From Anaerolineaceae bacterium (lineage in GTDB: Bacteria; Chloroflexota; Anaerolineae; Aggregatilineales; Phototrophicaceae), in NCBI GenBank assembly GCA_002702065.1, contig NZXX01000001.1, positions 2,232,001 through 2,296,000 of the forward strand: a stretch of 64,000 nt of DNA, in the 5' to 3' direction. Under the pieces are notes generated by a model. The model saw nothing but the letters and a program-made list of their open reading frames with translations. It had not been told where the DNA came from and ran no database searches. The translations under genes and the position numbers were made by a program. This document shows, in pieces, positions 36,337 to 45,570 of the stretch (within the stretch, counting starts at the first letter, position 1; each line of letters begins with the position of its first letter).

Positions 36337-38142
36337 ATGAAACGCGAAAATATCCGCAATTTTTCAATTATCGCCCATGTTGATCATGGTAAAAGTACAC
36401 TGGCAGACCGTCTGCTGCAACAGACCCACACTGTGTCTGACCGGGAAATGCAGGAGCAGCTGCTTGACGGCATGGAGCTGGAGCGCGAACGCGGCGTAAC
36501 CATCAAAGCGTCAGCCGTCCGCATGAATTACCTGGCCCAGAACGGCGAACAATTCATCATCAATCTGATCGACACACCCGGTCATGTTGATTTCACCTAC
36601 GAGGTCAGCCGGGCGCTCCAGGCATGCGAAGGTGCGGTTCTGGTGGTGGATGCCAGCCAGGGCATCGAGGCGCAAACCCTGTCCAATATTTATCTGGCAT
36701 TGGAACAGGACCTCGAAATCATTCCGGTCGTGAACAAGATTGACCTGCCCGCAGCCCAGCCGGATGATGTCTCAAAAGAGATGGAAGACCTGCTGGGGAT
36801 CGCAGCCGAAGATGTCTTGCGCATCTCTGCCAAAAGCGGCCTGGGCATCGAAAAAGTCCTGGAACGTGTTATTCAGGATGTGCCGCCGCCCGGTGGCGAT
36901 GAAAACGCGCCGCTGCGAGCCCTGGTGTTTGATTCCCACTACGACTCATACAAGGGCGTCATTGCCTATGTCCGTGTCGTCGATGGCAGTTTCAAGAAGC
37001 AGGACCTGCTGCACCTGATGGCCACCCGAACCACATTCGAACCCATTGAAATTGGCGTTTTTTCGCCAAACATGAAACCGATTGATACGCTATCGGCTGG
37101 TGAAGTCGGTTACATCGCCACAGGACTCAAGACGATCCGCGAGTGTCGCGTTGGTGACACCATCACGGCTGCGCAGCAAAAAGCGGACGCGCCCCTGCCC
37201 GGCTATGCCCAGGTCAAACCGATGGTCTTCGCTGGCGTCTACCCAACCGATAATGATGATTATGATGACCTGCGCGATGCAATGGAGAAATTACAACTCA
37301 ACGACGCATCGCTGACCTACGAGCCGGAAACGTCTCAGGCACTCAATTTCGGCTTCCGCGTGGGCTTCCTTGGTCTGTTCCACATGGAGATCGTTCAGGA
37401 GCGCCTCGAACGTGAATACGATCTCGACATTCTGGCGACGGCTCCCAGCGTGGAATATCAGATCATCAAGCGCGACGGTACCATGCTGACCATCGACAGC
37501 CCGGCGCATCTGCCCGACGAGAGTGTCGTTGAAGAAATCCGCGAACCCTGGATGAAAATCCAGATTTACAGCCCGCAGGATTTTATCGGCCCGATCATGG
37601 ATCTATGTATCAAGAAGCGTGGCGAATACATTACCACCGAATACCTCGACGCCACCCGGGTCATCCTGCACTATCAGATTCCGCTGTCCGAACTGATTGT
37701 TGATTTTTACGACCGGCTCAAGAGTGTGTCACGGGGTTATGCCAGCCTCGACTACCAGTTTGAGGAATATCGCGCGGGCGACCTGATCAAGCTAGACCTG
37801 CTGGTCAATAACGAACCCGTCGACGCACTGGCGCTCATCGTCCACCGTGATGATGCCTATCACAAAGGGCAGAAGCTGGTCAGCAAGCTGAAAGACCTGA
37901 TTCCGCAGCAGATGTTCCCCGTGCCCATTCAGGCCGCTACCGGCAAGCGCGTCATCTCACGTGCTAACGTCAAGGCGCTGCGCAAGGACGTGCTGGCAAA
38001 GTGCTACGGTGGCGATATTACCCGCAAGAAAAAGCTGCTGGAAAAGCAGAAAAAGGGTAAAAAGCGGATGAAGATGATTGGTCAGGTCGAGGTGCCCCAG
38101 GAAGCATTTATGGCCCTGCTCAGCCTTGGTGATGAAGACTGA
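36337..38142 (+). CDS. lepA: Elongation factor 4 (LepA)
   Basis: 601 residues, the normal length. Ribosome-associated GTPase linked to back-translocation and 30S assembly. G1 is [10 protein letters not shown]3 is DTPGHVDF, G4 is NKIDLP and G5 is in RISAKSGLG. The LepA-specific C-terminal domain is present ([20 protein letters not shown] in parts; [29 protein letters not shown] in parts). A TATAAT at 36298-36303 may be its -10 box. The 3' end overlaps the convergent phosphoribosyltransferase-like gene by 23 bases. Confidence 0.97.
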   Translation: MKRENIRNFSIIAHVDHGKSTLADRLLQQTHTVSDREMQEQLLDGMELERERGVTIKASAVRMNYLAQNGEQFIINLIDTPGHVDFTYEVSRALQACEGAVLVVDASQGIEAQTLSNIYLALEQDLEIIPVVNKIDLPAAQPDDVSKEMEDLLGIAAEDVLRISAKSGLGIEKVLERVIQDVPPPGGDENAPLRALVFDSHYDSYKGVIAYVRVVDGSFKKQDLLHLMATRTTFEPIEIGVFSPNMKPIDTLSAGEVGYIATGLKTIRECRVGDTITAAQQKADAPLPGYAQVKPMVFAGVYPTDNDDYDDLRDAMEKLQLNDASLTYEPETSQALNFGFRVGFLGLFHMEIVQERLEREYDLDILATAPSVEYQIIKRDGTMLTIDSPAHLPDESVVEEIREPWMKIQIYSPQDFIGPIMDLCIKKRGEYITTEYLDATRVILHYQIPLSELIVDFYDRLKSVSRGYASLDYQFEEYRAGDLIKLDLLVNNEPVDALALIVHRDDAYHKGQKLVSKLKDLIPQQMFPVPIQAATGKRVISRANVKALRKDVLAKCYGGDITRKKKLLEKQKKGKKRMKMIGQVEVPQEAFMALLSLGDED

Positions 38143-38680
38143 GCCACTCGCGCACGACCCGGCCATGACCCGGAGGCAGGCTGCCTGATTCCTCCAGGGC
38201 ATCCAGTATGTTTGAAAGCGGTAGGATGGCGACAGTTTCCAAATCCGAATAGGCTGAATTGCCCTCATCGACAAGCGTCAGCACGCGGTTAATTTCGAGC
38301 CCAACCTGATGCGCCTGTCTGACGATCTGGGCAATACCATCTGCATCGCGGAGACTGTTGGTAATCAGCAGAGCCGGATGCCCGATGTCATAAGCACCCA
38401 CCAGATTATCGACCGGTGCGCCAGCTAGAATACCCCGGCTGTACACCAGGGGTATTTCTGTTTTTAGACTCAATGCTGTGCCCAAAGGCAGCGCATCATG
38501 CATGCAAACCAGATGATCAATCGCCTCCCCCACCAGCGACACGGCTTGCTTCGTGATTTGTTCCAGAACGTCCGGGTAGGATGGCAGCAGTTCCAGATGA
38601 AGCTGGTAGGGTTGTTGGTGATCGAAACGTCCAAACTGGATCAGCCCGCAGTCGGCTAGCAGAGTTGCCAGATCAGCCAT
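38120..38680 (-). CDS. Phosphoribosyltransferase-fold protein (PyrE-like) with degenerate PRPP motif
   Basis: 186 residues from the ATG at 38680. The order of elements follows orotate phosphoribosyltransferase: FGRF-H...[13 protein letters not shown], the domain helix ending in [27 protein letters not shown], then [24 protein letters not shown], where active enzymes have an acidic pair in the strand-turn (E/D-D) followed by T/S-T-G. Here the acidic pair is TN, so PRPP binding is doubtful. It overlaps the cinA stop by one base (TAATG), showing coupling, and the 3' end of lepA. Likely a regulatory or ligand-binding derivative. Confidence 0.62.
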   Translation of the reverse strand: MADLATLLADCGLIQFGRFDHQQPYQLHLELLPSYPDVLEQITKQAVSLVGEAIDHLVCMHDALPLGTALSLKTEIPLVYSRGILAGAPVDNLVGAYDIGHPALLITNSLRDADGIAQIVRQAHQVGLEINRVLTLVDEGNSAYSDLETVAILPLSNILDALEESGSLPPGHGRVVREWLSLHHQG

Positions 38681-39888
38681 TATTCTTCCAGCATCCGCCA
38701 GGCGCGCGACAGCGCCCATGTGCTGGTCCACAAACGCGATTCCGCAGCCTGTGCGCCAAAACCATAAACCCGCGAACTCGTCTGGCCGTCCAGGTAAACC
38801 GCCACTGCCGTCCCGACATCACTATCCGCCTGATCGCGATTCTGTTCCGGGTTGCTCAACACAGCGATGCCAACGGTGGCACCTGCCTCCAGGCTAATGC
38901 GTTCAGCCACCCGTTGGGCCAGGTCGCGCAAATCAGTTGAAGCCTCGATGTCCTGCGGAGACTGGTATTGATCCAGCCGCACCAGCAAACCGTCGCTTTC
39001 AGGCACAGCTTTAAATCGGCTGCTGACCGGATCACCTATGCCAGCCTCGCAAATTGCAAGGGATGCGTCGTGCTGCCGTAAACGCTCGACCAAAGCGGCC
39101 TCGATCGTGTCGAGATCAGTCCCAAATATGTAGGAGCCAACCCGCTCGCGCAGCAGTGTCGCAACCTCTGCAATCATTTCATCAGCGAGGGCTTCCGTAT
39201 CCGCCTTGGCGGTAACGCGTATATCGATGACCCCACTGTGTGCCGCCAACCCGACAGTCGGATTGTTATTTTCAAGTAACTCCGCACCGATCACGTCATC
39301 CAGCGCACTTTCGCCAATACCTGCAGCACGCAGGTTGAGTGCCTTGATAATGCCAAGCTGATAACGGCTCTGCAAAAACGGTATGATGCGTTCCACCATC
39401 AGGTATTTCATCTCGCGCGGCACACCGGGCAGGCTGATGACAATGGAGTCCTCATGTTCGACGACAAAGCTGGGTGCCGTCCCGACCGGATTTTCAATAA
39501 GGATAGCCTGATCAGGCAGATAGGCCTGCCGTCGATTATTTTCTGTCATCGCCGATCTGAAGCCGGAAAAACGTTCCGCGATCTTATCCAGCAAATCCTG
39601 ATGGAAAACGAGTTCCCGGTTCGTCGCATTCGCCACACCCTGCCGCGTCATATCATCGACAGTCGGCCCCAGCCCCCCGGTCGTGATGACAATCTGCGCG
39701 CGTCTCAGTGCGCTTTGGATCGCGTCTGTAATACGATTCTCGTTATCACCCACAGAGGTCATATAAAAAACATTCACGCCGATATCGCGCAGCGAACGGG
39801 CGATATAGACCGAATTGGTATCGGTGATTTCGCCCAGCAAAATCTCGGTTCCAATACTGATAATTTCCGCATTGACGTTTTGAGCCAT
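38680..39888 (-). CDS. cinA: CinA-like protein with degenerate C-terminal deamidase domain
   Basis: 402 residues. The N-terminal MoCF/COG1058 domain is well kept (IISIGTEILLGEITDTNS, TTGGLGPTVDDMT, SLPGVPREMKYL) and matches the ADP-ribose/NMN pyrophosphatase side of CinA. The C-terminal PncC (NMN deamidase) domain is recognisable from about 265, but its ESCTGG motif reads EAGIGD, replacing the catalytic Ser by A282, and the conserved TG-AGP segment is lost. So deamidation is unlikely. GAGGA precedes the ATG. The next gene on the strand is the degenerate phosphoribosyltransferase-like protein. Confidence 0.88.
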   Translation of the reverse strand: MAQNVNAEIISIGTEILLGEITDTNSVYIARSLRDIGVNVFYMTSVGDNENRITDAIQSALRRAQIVITTGGLGPTVDDMTRQGVANATNRELVFHQDLLDKIAERFSGFRSAMTENNRRQAYLPDQAILIENPVGTAPSFVVEHEDSIVISLPGVPREMKYLMVERIIPFLQSRYQLGIIKALNLRAAGIGESALDDVIGAELLENNNPTVGLAAHSGVIDIRVTAKADTEALADEMIAEVATLLRERVGSYIFGTDLDTIEAALVERLRQHDASLAICEAGIGDPVSSRFKAVPESDGLLVRLDQYQSPQDIEASTDLRDLAQRVAERISLEAGATVGIAVLSNPEQNRDQADSDVGTAVAVYLDGQTSSRVYGFGAQAAESRLWTSTWALSRAWRMLEE

Positions 39889-39916
39889 GGATCCTCATAT
39901 TCGATTGAGTGAATTT

Positions 39917-39944
39917 TTGCAAAATCCAAAGAAGTAATTATAAT
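39917..39944 (+). promoter_or_regulatory. First promoter for the MsmK-type ATPase gene
   Basis: TTGCAA at 39917-39922, 16-base spacer, TATAAT at 39939-39944. Confidence 0.55.
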
Positions 39945-39973
39945 CCCTGCTTAGAAAAACAGGAATTTGCAAC

Positions 39974-40002
39974 ATGCAATATTCTTGTGCAGATTCTATA
40001 AT
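39974..40002 (+). promoter_or_regulatory. Second, downstream promoter for the MsmK-type ATPase gene
   Basis: ATGCAA at 39974-39979, 17-base spacer, TATAAT at 39997-40002, so the transcript would have a leader of about 50 bases. Together with the site at 39917 it gives two start points from one 170-base gap. Confidence 0.5.
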
Positions 40003-40058
40003 TAGCACCTAAATTACTATTCTTTCAGAAGCTGCCTAACGATGATGGAGGAATTCCA

Positions 40059-41216
40059 GTGGCAAGTGTGACCTATAGAAACGTTCATAAGAGTTTTGGC
40101 AACACAGTTGTCATCAAAGATATGAACTTGCACGTCGAAGACAAAGAATTTTTGGTCTTTGTAGGCCCATCGGGCTGTGGCAAGTCAACCAGCCTGCGTA
40201 TGCTAGCCGGGTTGGAAGAAGTGACATCAGGTGAAATCCTGATTGGTGACCGTGTTGTCAACAATGTGGCCCCGAAAGACCGTGACGTTGCCATGGTGTT
40301 CCAAAGTTACGCGCTGTATCCGCATATGACCGTCTATGACAACATGGCTTTTGGTCTGCGCCTGCGTAAAACACCAAAACACGAAATTGATCGTCGCGTC
40401 AACGAAGCCGCCCGCAGCCTGGGTCTGGTTGATGAGGCCAAGGGCATTAACCTGCTCGACCGTCGCCCGCGTCAACTGTCCGGTGGTCAGCGCCAGCGCG
40501 TTGCGGTGGGTCGTGCCATCGTGCGTGAGCCAGCCGTTTTCCTTCTGGATGAACCGCTGTCCAACCTCGACGCCAAATTGCGTGTACAGTCCCGCGCGGA
40601 AATTGCCAAGCTCCATCAGCGGCTTGGTACCACCTTCATTTATGTGACCCACGATCAGGTAGAAGCCATGACGATGGGGACCCGCATCTGTGTGTTGAAT
40701 GAAGGCGAAATTCAGCAGGTTGACACGCCCAACACACTCTACAACAATCCTGCCAATGTGTTTGTCGGTGGCTTCATCGGCAGCCCGTCGATGAATTTCT
40801 TCGATGCTCATGTCACTGCTGACGGCGAGAGCCTGGTTGTGGACGCGCACGCGTTCAAAGTCACCATTGACCCGCGCCATGCCGAACCATTCCGTCCCTA
40901 TGCGGGTAAAGAAGTCATTCTGGGCATCCGTCCCGAAGATATCCATGATGTAAACTTCACACCGCCTGGCATCACCCCCTCGCCGCTCGAAGCGATGGTC
41001 GATGTCGTGGAGCAAATGGGTAATGAAGTCGTCCTGTACCTGACTGAAAAGGGCGTCACCTTTACCGCCCGTGTTGACCCGCGCACCAGCGCCGCCATTG
41101 GTGAACCGCTGAGCACGGTCGTCAACATCGACAATCTGCACCTGTTCGATGCCAATACCAAGAAGTCGATTGCCTACGAATACAAGGCAGCACGCGAAAA
41201 GAAAGCTACTGCATAG
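40059..41216 (+). CDS. Sugar ABC transporter ATPase (UgpC/MsmK/MalK family)
   Basis: 385 residues, GTG start with GGAGG seven bases upstream. Walker A GPSGCGKST (36-44), Q loop FQSYALYPHMTV, signature LSGGQRQRVAVGRA, Walker B VFLLDEPLSNLDAKLR, H loop YVTHDQVEAMTMG. The C-terminal OB/TOBE-like regulatory region (VILGIRPEDIHD and beyond) is the one found in MalK/MsmK. No permease or binding protein is adjacent, so it is probably a shared ATPase serving several sugar importers. It has two candidate promoters and its own terminator. Confidence 0.95.
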   Translation: MASVTYRNVHKSFGNTVVIKDMNLHVEDKEFLVFVGPSGCGKSTSLRMLAGLEEVTSGEILIGDRVVNNVAPKDRDVAMVFQSYALYPHMTVYDNMAFGLRLRKTPKHEIDRRVNEAARSLGLVDEAKGINLLDRRPRQLSGGQRQRVAVGRAIVREPAVFLLDEPLSNLDAKLRVQSRAEIAKLHQRLGTTFIYVTHDQVEAMTMGTRICVLNEGEIQQVDTPNTLYNNPANVFVGGFIGSPSMNFFDAHVTADGESLVVDAHAFKVTIDPRHAEPFRPYAGKEVILGIRPEDIHDVNFTPPGITPSPLEAMVDVVEQMGNEVVLYLTEKGVTFTARVDPRTSAAIGEPLSTVVNIDNLHLFDANTKKSIAYEYKAAREKKATA

Positions 41217-41242
41217 GCATTCGCCAAACAACTGACATAATA

Positions 41243-41283
41243 ATGGGCTGTCCCACTAATACAAATGGGCAGCCCATTTTTTA
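41243..41283 (+). terminator. Rho-independent terminator after the MsmK-type ATPase gene
   Basis: TGGGCTG plus CCC (41244-41254) pairs with GGGCAGCCCA (41267-41276), followed by six T. Confidence 0.88.
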
Positions 41284-41417
41284 TGCCGGACCTTATGACC
41301 AGCGCACAAAAACAGTCACCTGACGGGTGCGAACACCCGGTGTGCTCATCTATAATTTCCTGAAATAACCATTGCAATGCCATATAGATCCAAAATGACA
41401 ATTGGATACATACCAAA

Positions 41418-41446
41418 TTGTCAGTGACGTATGCGCCGTCTATAAT
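41418..41446 (+). promoter_or_regulatory. Promoter for the GNAT-GT4 gene pair
   Basis: TTGTCA at 41418-41423, 17-base spacer, perfect TATAAT at 41441-41446. Confidence 0.7.
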
Positions 41447-41502
41447 CTATTGGTCATGCTTACCCGGTCACGTATGTAACCCAAAAAAGGAATCAGATTC
41501 TG

Positions 41503-42525
41503 TTGAAGCTCGAAATTCATAGTCAACCCGACTTATTCACTGAACTGGCACCGGAGTGGAACAAGCTGGTTGAGCGCAGCACCGCCAATCAGATATTTAA
41601 TACCTGGGAATGGCAATCAACCTGGTGGCAGGCCTATCAACCCGGCGATCTGTGGGTGATCACCTGCCGTACCGATGCGGATCAGCTGATTGGTCTGGCA
41701 CCCTGGTTCATTGGGACAACCGAGGATCAGAAGCGTTTTGTTGCAACCATCGGCTGCAAAGAGGTTACCGATTACCTGGACCTGATTGTCGATGCAGATC
41801 ATGTTGATGCCGTCCTCGATCAGTTCGCAGGTTTCCTTGCCGAAAACCACGATCGTTTCGATGAAATTCAATTGTGTAACATCTCTGAACATTCAATCAG
41901 CCACAGCAATTTTCCATCGGCGTTAGAGAAGCATGGTTTTACGACAGAGCTGGAACCGGAGGATGTTTGTCCGGTCGTCGAACTGCCGGAAAGCTGGTCG
42001 GACTATCTTGCCATGCTCGACAAAAAACAGCGGCATGAACTGCGGCGTAAATTTCGCCGGGCGCACGGGGAAAACAGCGGTATCGACTGGTACATTGTTG
42101 GGCAGGATGACGACATCGAAGAGGCCATGCAGCAGTTTCTGGAGCTGATGGCGAGCAGTGATCCGGATAAAGCCCGGTTTTTATCCGACCCGCAGAATGT
42201 GACATTTTTCAAAAGCATTGCGGCGGTCATGCAGCAGTGTGGCTGGCTTCACCTCTGTTTCCTGACGGTTGAGGGCGAACGCGCAGCAGCCTATTTCAAC
42301 TTTGACTACAATCAGCAGATTCTGGTCTACAATTCCGGGCTTAACCCTGAAAGTCACGGTCACCTCAGCCCGGGTATAGTCTTGCTGGCATTCATTATCC
42401 AACATGCGATTGAAACCAAACACAGGGTATTTGATTTCCTTCAGGGCAACGAAACCTACAAGTATCACATGGGTGGCAAAGACATTGCCGTGCTGAACCT
42501 CAACGCGAGGTACACAGGAAACTAG
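41503..42525 (+). CDS. GNAT-fold acyltransferase (FemAB/BcsL-CelD type)
   Basis: 340 residues, TTG start with AAGGAA upstream. The arrangement follows the double-GNAT family that includes CelD and FemAB-like proteins: an N-terminal half (WNKLVERSTANQIFNTWEWQSTWW in parts) and a C-terminal half with AAYFNFDYNQQILVYNSGL and the end VFDFLQGNETYKYHMG, the usual closing motif. Some members attach amino acids or acyl groups to cell-surface precursors. A GT4 glycosyltransferase follows four bases after the stop, so the two probably act in one surface-glycan or thiol pathway. Confidence 0.8.
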   Translation: MKLEIHSQPDLFTELAPEWNKLVERSTANQIFNTWEWQSTWWQAYQPGDLWVITCRTDADQLIGLAPWFIGTTEDQKRFVATIGCKEVTDYLDLIVDADHVDAVLDQFAGFLAENHDRFDEIQLCNISEHSISHSNFPSALEKHGFTTELEPEDVCPVVELPESWSDYLAMLDKKQRHELRRKFRRAHGENSGIDWYIVGQDDDIEEAMQQFLELMASSDPDKARFLSDPQNVTFFKSIAAVMQQCGWLHLCFLTVEGERAAAYFNFDYNQQILVYNSGLNPESHGHLSPGIVLLAFIIQHAIETKHRVFDFLQGNETYKYHMGGKDIAVLNLNARYTGN

Positions 42526-42529
42526 GTCT

Positions 42530-43789
42530 ATGTCGACACTGCGTATCGCTTTAATCAGCGTTCATGCCAGTCCATTAGCGGCGATGGGCGGCAAAAAGAC
42601 CGGCGGCATGAATGTCTACATCCAGCAGTTAGCGCGGGAATTTGGAAGGCGCGACTTACAGGTCGACATCTACACCCGGCGCCTCCCGTCCGATACTGCC
42701 ATATTTGATGAATCACTCGGCAATGGTATACGAGTCATCCCAATCACTGCCGGTGGCCTGCAACCCCTCAGCCCCGACGAGATTTTCCCGCACCTGCCAG
42801 AATTTACGTCCGGTGTGATCGCGTTTGCGACGCGCCATAACATGGCTTATGACCTCATCTACAGCCATTACTGGCTCAGCGGCTGGGTAGCCAATCGCCT
42901 GAAAGCAGTCTGGGGCATCCCCTTTGTGCAAATGTTTCATACGCTGGGGCATATGAAGAATCGCATCGCGACTGACTCGACGTCATCCAACCAGCGCGTC
43001 AACGTCGAAACCCAGATCATTCAGTGGGCAGATCGAATCATTGCTGCTACACCGGCGGAGTATACGCAATTGCGTTGGCTCTACCGCGCCAGCCGTCGCA
43101 AAATCGCTATTGTTTCACCCGGCGTCGATCTGAACCAATTTTATCCGATCCCCGAACAGGAAGCCAAACAACGGCTGTCGATCCCTGCTGAAACACATGT
43201 CTTGTTATTCGTTGGGCGCATTGAACGGTTGAAGGGTGTGGATACGGCGATTGATGCTCTCGCCCTGCTTCGTGAACATCAGCCCCAACTCTACGCTGGT
43301 ATGAAGTTTATCATTGTTGGCGGCAACCCAGCCGACCCCCAGGACGTTGAACTGGCGGGACTTCGGGCGCGGGTAAACGCCTTGAAACTGGTGGATCATG
43401 TCGAATTTGCCGGGGCGCGGGAGCAGTGGCAGCTGCCGGATTATTACGCGGCAGCTTCGGCGGTGGTCATGCCATCGGATTATGAATCATTTGGCATGGT
43501 CGCACTCGAAGCAATGGCGACGGGGACGCCTGTCATTGCATCCGAAGTCGGCGGGCTGGCGTTTCTGGTACGGGAAGGCGAAACCGGTTTTCTGATTCCT
43601 GTGCGTGATGCGGCGGCATTGGCGCAGCGGATGATCACATTACTGCGAAATCCACAGCAGCTCGCCAAGATGCGTACCGCCGCAACATCAATCGCACAAC
43701 AATACACCTGGTCAACGATTGCTGATCAATTACTTGATGTTTTCGAAGACCTGACCGCAAATCCCAGCTTTAGCCGCCATAAGCATTAG
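42530..43789 (+). CDS. Family 4 glycosyltransferase (GT-B), MshA/sucrose-phosphate synthase-like
   Basis: 419 residues. N-terminal GGMNVYIQQLARE as in MshA and sucrose-phosphate synthase, the C-terminal domain with FVGRIERLKGVD, and the catalytic E-x7-E (E319 to E327 in ESFGMVALEA) followed by GTPVIAS. It uses a nucleotide-sugar donor with retention of configuration; the acceptor is unknown. It could in principle be a partner for UDP-sulfoquinovose, since SqdX is also GT4, but it lies 26 kb from sqdB and looks closer to MshA, so I do not claim that. Confidence 0.88.
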   Translation: MSTLRIALISVHASPLAAMGGKKTGGMNVYIQQLAREFGRRDLQVDIYTRRLPSDTAIFDESLGNGIRVIPITAGGLQPLSPDEIFPHLPEFTSGVIAFATRHNMAYDLIYSHYWLSGWVANRLKAVWGIPFVQMFHTLGHMKNRIATDSTSSNQRVNVETQIIQWADRIIAATPAEYTQLRWLYRASRRKIAIVSPGVDLNQFYPIPEQEAKQRLSIPAETHVLLFVGRIERLKGVDTAIDALALLREHQPQLYAGMKFIIVGGNPADPQDVELAGLRARVNALKLVDHVEFAGAREQWQLPDYYAAASAVVMPSDYESFGMVALEAMATGTPVIASEVGGLAFLVREGETGFLIPVRDAAALAQRMITLLRNPQQLAKMRTAATSIAQQYTWSTIADQLLDVFEDLTANPSFSRHKH

Positions 43790-44078
43790 GTATGTCCGCA
43801 ACATCAGCCACAATCCAGGGTTCCTGTTGCTGAAGTGCGTAAACTTCATCTTCGGTCGCCAGATTCTGACCTTTGTGATACAGCACGTCGTTAAAAGAAT
43901 CATAGCGATAGCGGCGGTTTACCCAACCATACAGATGGTGCTGGAAGATAACATTAAACTGAACGGCTTCGTCGTCCGGGAAAATCTTCTGGTCAACCAG
44001 CCACACCGGTGCATACTGCTCAAGATGAGGCAGGGCCTTTGTATCGCGGTTTTGAAGGATTTGTTCCGTAATATCCAT
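43770..44078 (-). CDS. Small protein of unknown function
   Basis: 102 residues, soluble, aromatic-rich (FNVIFQHHLYGWVNRRYRYDS in parts), with no membrane segment. It is likely real: GAGG stands seven bases before the ATG, and TTGTGC and TAGAAT at 44149-44120 give it a promoter. Its 3' end overlaps the GT4 gene by 20 bases. I do not recognise the family. It lies downstream of the NADH dehydrogenase gene but behind a hairpin, so it is probably separate. Confidence 0.65.
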   Translation of the reverse strand: MDITEQILQNRDTKALPHLEQYAPVWLVDQKIFPDDEAVQFNVIFQHHLYGWVNRRYRYDSFNDVLYHKGQNLATEDEVYALQQQEPWIVADVADIPNAYGG

Positions 44079-44119
44079 GAATCAACCTCAGGTGGATTGC
44101 CCAATAACTGAATGTAGCT

Positions 44120-44149
44120 ATTCTATCGAATGACAACCACTTCGCACAA
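44120..44149 (-). promoter_or_regulatory. Promoter for the 102-residue protein gene
   Basis: Minus strand TTGTGC (44149-44144), 18-base spacer, TAGAAT (44125-44120). Confidence 0.45.
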
Positions 44150-44184
44150 TTCAAAAGTTTACCACTTTGCTCAGCGACATCAAA

Positions 44185-44210
44185 GGAGAGCAGTGTTTGA
44201 ACTGCTCCCC
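44185..44210 (-). terminator. Candidate terminator after the NADH dehydrogenase gene
   Basis: On the minus strand AGCAGT-TCAAAC-ACTGCT forms the core, extended by G/C pairs with one mismatch, followed by a short T-run (TTTG). The weak T-run lowers confidence. Confidence 0.5.
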
Positions 44211-44230
44211 CACCAGACTGATGACCCACA

Positions 44231-45532
44231 CTATTGGGTTTCGGGCAGATTCGCCGGTATATGGCGTGTGGTATTTTCGAGAATGATCCGCACCGAGCGA
44301 TCATACGTCAGGTAATTCCAGATCCACCCCACCAGCACGCTGGCTCGGTTACGAAAACCGATCAGCCAGACCAGGTGCAAACCAAGCCATACCACCCACG
44401 CGATAAACCCGGTCAGTGGCACGCGGTTCCCCAGCCATGCAACGGCCCGGCTGCGCCCAACGGTTGCCATAATGCCTAGATCGCGGTATTGGAAAGCATT
44501 TTCAGCGGCATTCTCAGTTCGCCTCAGCACATTGTGTGCAGCGCGCTTTCCTTGCTGAATCGCAACCTGAGCGACCTGCGGATACGGTGTTCCACTTTCG
44601 TCTTCCAGATAGGCGAGGTCCCCGACTACATAGATATGCTCACGGCCGTGCACTTCGAGTGTATCCAGAACCGGAACACGACCCCCAAGTGCCAGCGGCA
44701 CATCCAGCATCCTGCCCAGCGGCGAACCGGCAACGCCTGTTGACCAGACCACCGTATGAGCCGGAATGACGCGACCATTCGCCAGCCGGATGATCCCTGC
44801 ATCCACATGTTCAACCGCGCTGCCGAGCACAATCTCCACACCCAGCGATTCTAACTGCTGACGGGCAGAGTCGCGTAACGGTGCGGGGAAAGCTGCCAGC
44901 AGGCGATCCGAAGCCTCTACCAGAATCACGTGCGGCGTCAGATCATTCATCTCAGGATACTCATGCCGCAAAACATAGTGATACAGCTCATGCAAGGCGC
45001 CTGCCGTTTCGATGCCCGTTGGTCCACCGCCGACAACTACCATCGTCGTCAAAGCCCGCTTGTGGTCAATATCGTCGGTCCATGCCGCCTGTTCAAATTG
45101 CGACAGAATATGATTACGCAGCACAACGGCATCCTTCAGGTCTTTTAGGCCAAAGGCATTTCGGGCAATAGCCTCGTTGCCATAATACTGCGTGACACTC
45201 CCTGCCGCGATGATGAGGTAATCGTAGGGCTCGGTTCGCTCCCCCGCGCGCGTTCGAACCTGCACCTGCTGCGCCGTATGATCAATGCTGACCACCTCCC
45301 CCATCAGAAAGTCGATATTGGATGCTTTCTGCAAGATTTGACGAACCGGGTAGACCACTTCGCTGGGGTCAAGTCCACTTGTTGCCACCTGATACAGTAA
45401 TGGCGTAAATGTGTGGAAGTTGTTGCGGTCAATCACCAACACATCGACCGCCTGCCCTGCCAGCGTCTGGGCAGCGTTGAGCCCACCGAACCCGGCGCCG
45501 ATAATGATGACACGTGCCTTCTGCGCAGTCAT
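44231..45532 (-). CDS. ndh: Type II NADH dehydrogenase (NDH-2)
   Basis: 433-residue flavoprotein that passes electrons from NADH to quinone without pumping protons. FAD motif GAGFGGL near residue 12; second nucleotide motif VVVGGGPTGIETAGAL; YVVGDLAYLED is the conserved second FAD contact. The C-terminal hydrophobic stretch (GFIAWVVWLGLHLVWLIGF in parts) and the basic tail fit peripheral membrane attachment. Two Rex-type operators overlap the promoter, matching control of ndh by the NADH/NAD ratio in other bacteria. Confidence 0.92.
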   Translation of the reverse strand: MTAQKARVIIIGAGFGGLNAAQTLAGQAVDVLVIDRNNFHTFTPLLYQVATSGLDPSEVVYPVRQILQKASNIDFLMGEVVSIDHTAQQVQVRTRAGERTEPYDYLIIAAGSVTQYYGNEAIARNAFGLKDLKDAVVLRNHILSQFEQAAWTDDIDHKRALTTMVVVGGGPTGIETAGALHELYHYVLRHEYPEMNDLTPHVILVEASDRLLAAFPAPLRDSARQQLESLGVEIVLGSAVEHVDAGIIRLANGRVIPAHTVVWSTGVAGSPLGRMLDVPLALGGRVPVLDTLEVHGREHIYVVGDLAYLEDESGTPYPQVAQVAIQQGKRAAHNVLRRTENAAENAFQYRDLGIMATVGRSRAVAWLGNRVPLTGFIAWVVWLGLHLVWLIGFRNRASVLVGWIWNYLTYDRSVRIILENTTRHIPANLPETQ

Positions 45533-45551
45533 GACGATATACCCCCTTCAT

Positions 45552-45569
45552 TTGTGACATTTATCACTA
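45552..45569. promoter_or_regulatory. Rex-like operator, site 1 (downstream of -10)
   Basis: TTGTGAC-ATTT-ATCACTA, three mismatches from the TTGTGAA-N4-TTCACAA Rex consensus. It covers the expected transcript start of ndh. It also fits a CRP/FNR-type half-site pair (TGTGA-N6-TCAC), so another regulator is possible. Confidence 0.55.
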
Positions 45570-45570
45570 G

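Noticed and set aside
40227-41231. 334-residue minus-strand frame opposite the MsmK-type ATPase
   Set aside because: Complete shadow of a strongly supported gene; no domain motifs.
42530-43789. GT4 enzyme as SqdX, partner of sqdB
   Set aside because: It is 26 kb away in another operon, and the GGMNVY start is closer to MshA and sucrose-phosphate synthase.
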